Shown: piece after piece, positions 33,207-33,280 of the stretch
How positions within the stretch are numbered: the stretch's first letter is position 1
How the letters are laid out: each line of letters begins with the position of its first letter
DNA from: Acidobacteriota bacterium
GTDB lineage: Bacteria; Acidobacteriota; CAIWXX01
Direction: 5' to 3'
Length of the DNA: 33,280 nucleotides
Assembly (NCBI GenBank): GCA_016191015.1
Contig: JACPPM010000086.1
Location: forward strand, 1-33,280
Notes under the pieces: model-generated
The model's database searches: none
Seen by the model: only the letters and a program-made list of their open reading frames with translations
What the model was told of the DNA's origin: nothing
Made by a program: the position numbers and the translations under genes

Positions 33207-33280
33207 GGCGGCTAGATCTTCCGAGCTCCTCTCAGGAAAGCAGGAGGGGAGGAATGCAGGAACGGAGCGGTCGTCTCGGC
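33160..33280 (+). repeat. Dispersed repeat, copy C (cut by the window end)
   Basis: The copy starts TAGTGTCTAGGAAGTTGAGT, matching copies A and B, and runs to the last base of the window, so its full length is unknown. It retains the internal hairpin (CTCCTCTC with GAGGGGAG, one G-T pair). Its first bases overlap the end of the transporter gene. An ATG at 33191 opens a 30-codon frame that continues past the window; a transposase beyond the edge cannot be excluded. Confidence 0.8.

Noticed and set aside
1-33280. tRNA, rRNA and CRISPR candidates
   Set aside because: I looked for T-arm-like GGTTCGAATCC motifs with flanking stems, rRNA-like sequence and regularly spaced direct repeats, and saw none. 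A covariance search was not possible.
33191-33280. Possible start of a transposase in copy C (MARNLRRLDLP)
   Set aside because: The first residues recall Y1-transposase starts, but the next 20 do not, and copy B shows no conservation of the reading frame product.

Overview
This is a GC-rich (about 60 %) bacterial chromosomal window with mostly well-formed protein genes and a few decayed, repeat-rich patches. The organism looks like a free-living diderm: it has exported IPT/TIG and CARDB proteins without sortase signals, a SppA protease, an HD-GYP c-di-GMP enzyme, a ferredoxin-type 2-oxoacid oxidoreductase and a giant two-propeller sensor kinase. Intergenic palindromes of the kind common in environmental genomes (Acidobacteriota and various candidate phyla) are present, but nothing here fixes the phylum. 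I see no rRNA, tRNA, CRISPR array, prophage or intact transposase.

Region 1 (1-4760) is a disturbed accessory patch. A membrane histidine kinase (1020-2327) diverges from the wreck of its response regulator (366-836). The block is bracketed by two outward-facing copies of a dispersed repeat (110-151 minus, 2494-2613 plus); a third copy closes the window (33160 onward). A receiver-only response regulator, a probable propeller-repeat fragment and about 1 kb without a convincing gene follow.

Region 2 (4762-12668) holds an exported IPT/TIG-CARDB protein, a 1156-residue multi-pass membrane protein resembling GT-C glycosyltransferases and, on the other strand, a 1002-residue sensor kinase whose kinase core is a close paralogue of the first one.

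Region 3 (12949-20982) is housekeeping: korA-korB-arsC-uvrB read as one tightly packed operon, then uvrC (lacking its usual C-terminal HhH domain), acpS and an HU gene. A large palindromic intergenic repeat lies between uvrB and uvrC.

Region 4 (21092-25587) is membrane quality control: SppA, a small NfeD-like membrane protein, and a YdjG-like zinc-ribbon protein with a YdjI-like SPFH/zinc-ribbon protein. The last two resemble partners of the Bacillus PspA operon, but no PspA is present.

Region 5 (25734-33206) runs mostly on the minus strand: HD-GYP protein, a radical SAM protein with two N-terminal beta-sandwich-like modules and an unusual CX5CX2C cluster motif, its SPASM domain in another reading frame, an overlooked 58-codon ORF, and a 754-residue exported protein. 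A divergent CDF metal transporter ends the window; its last 15 codons and stop are supplied by the dispersed repeat. The radical SAM/SPASM/small-ORF cluster is the best candidate here for an undescribed system, possibly peptide modification, but that is inference.
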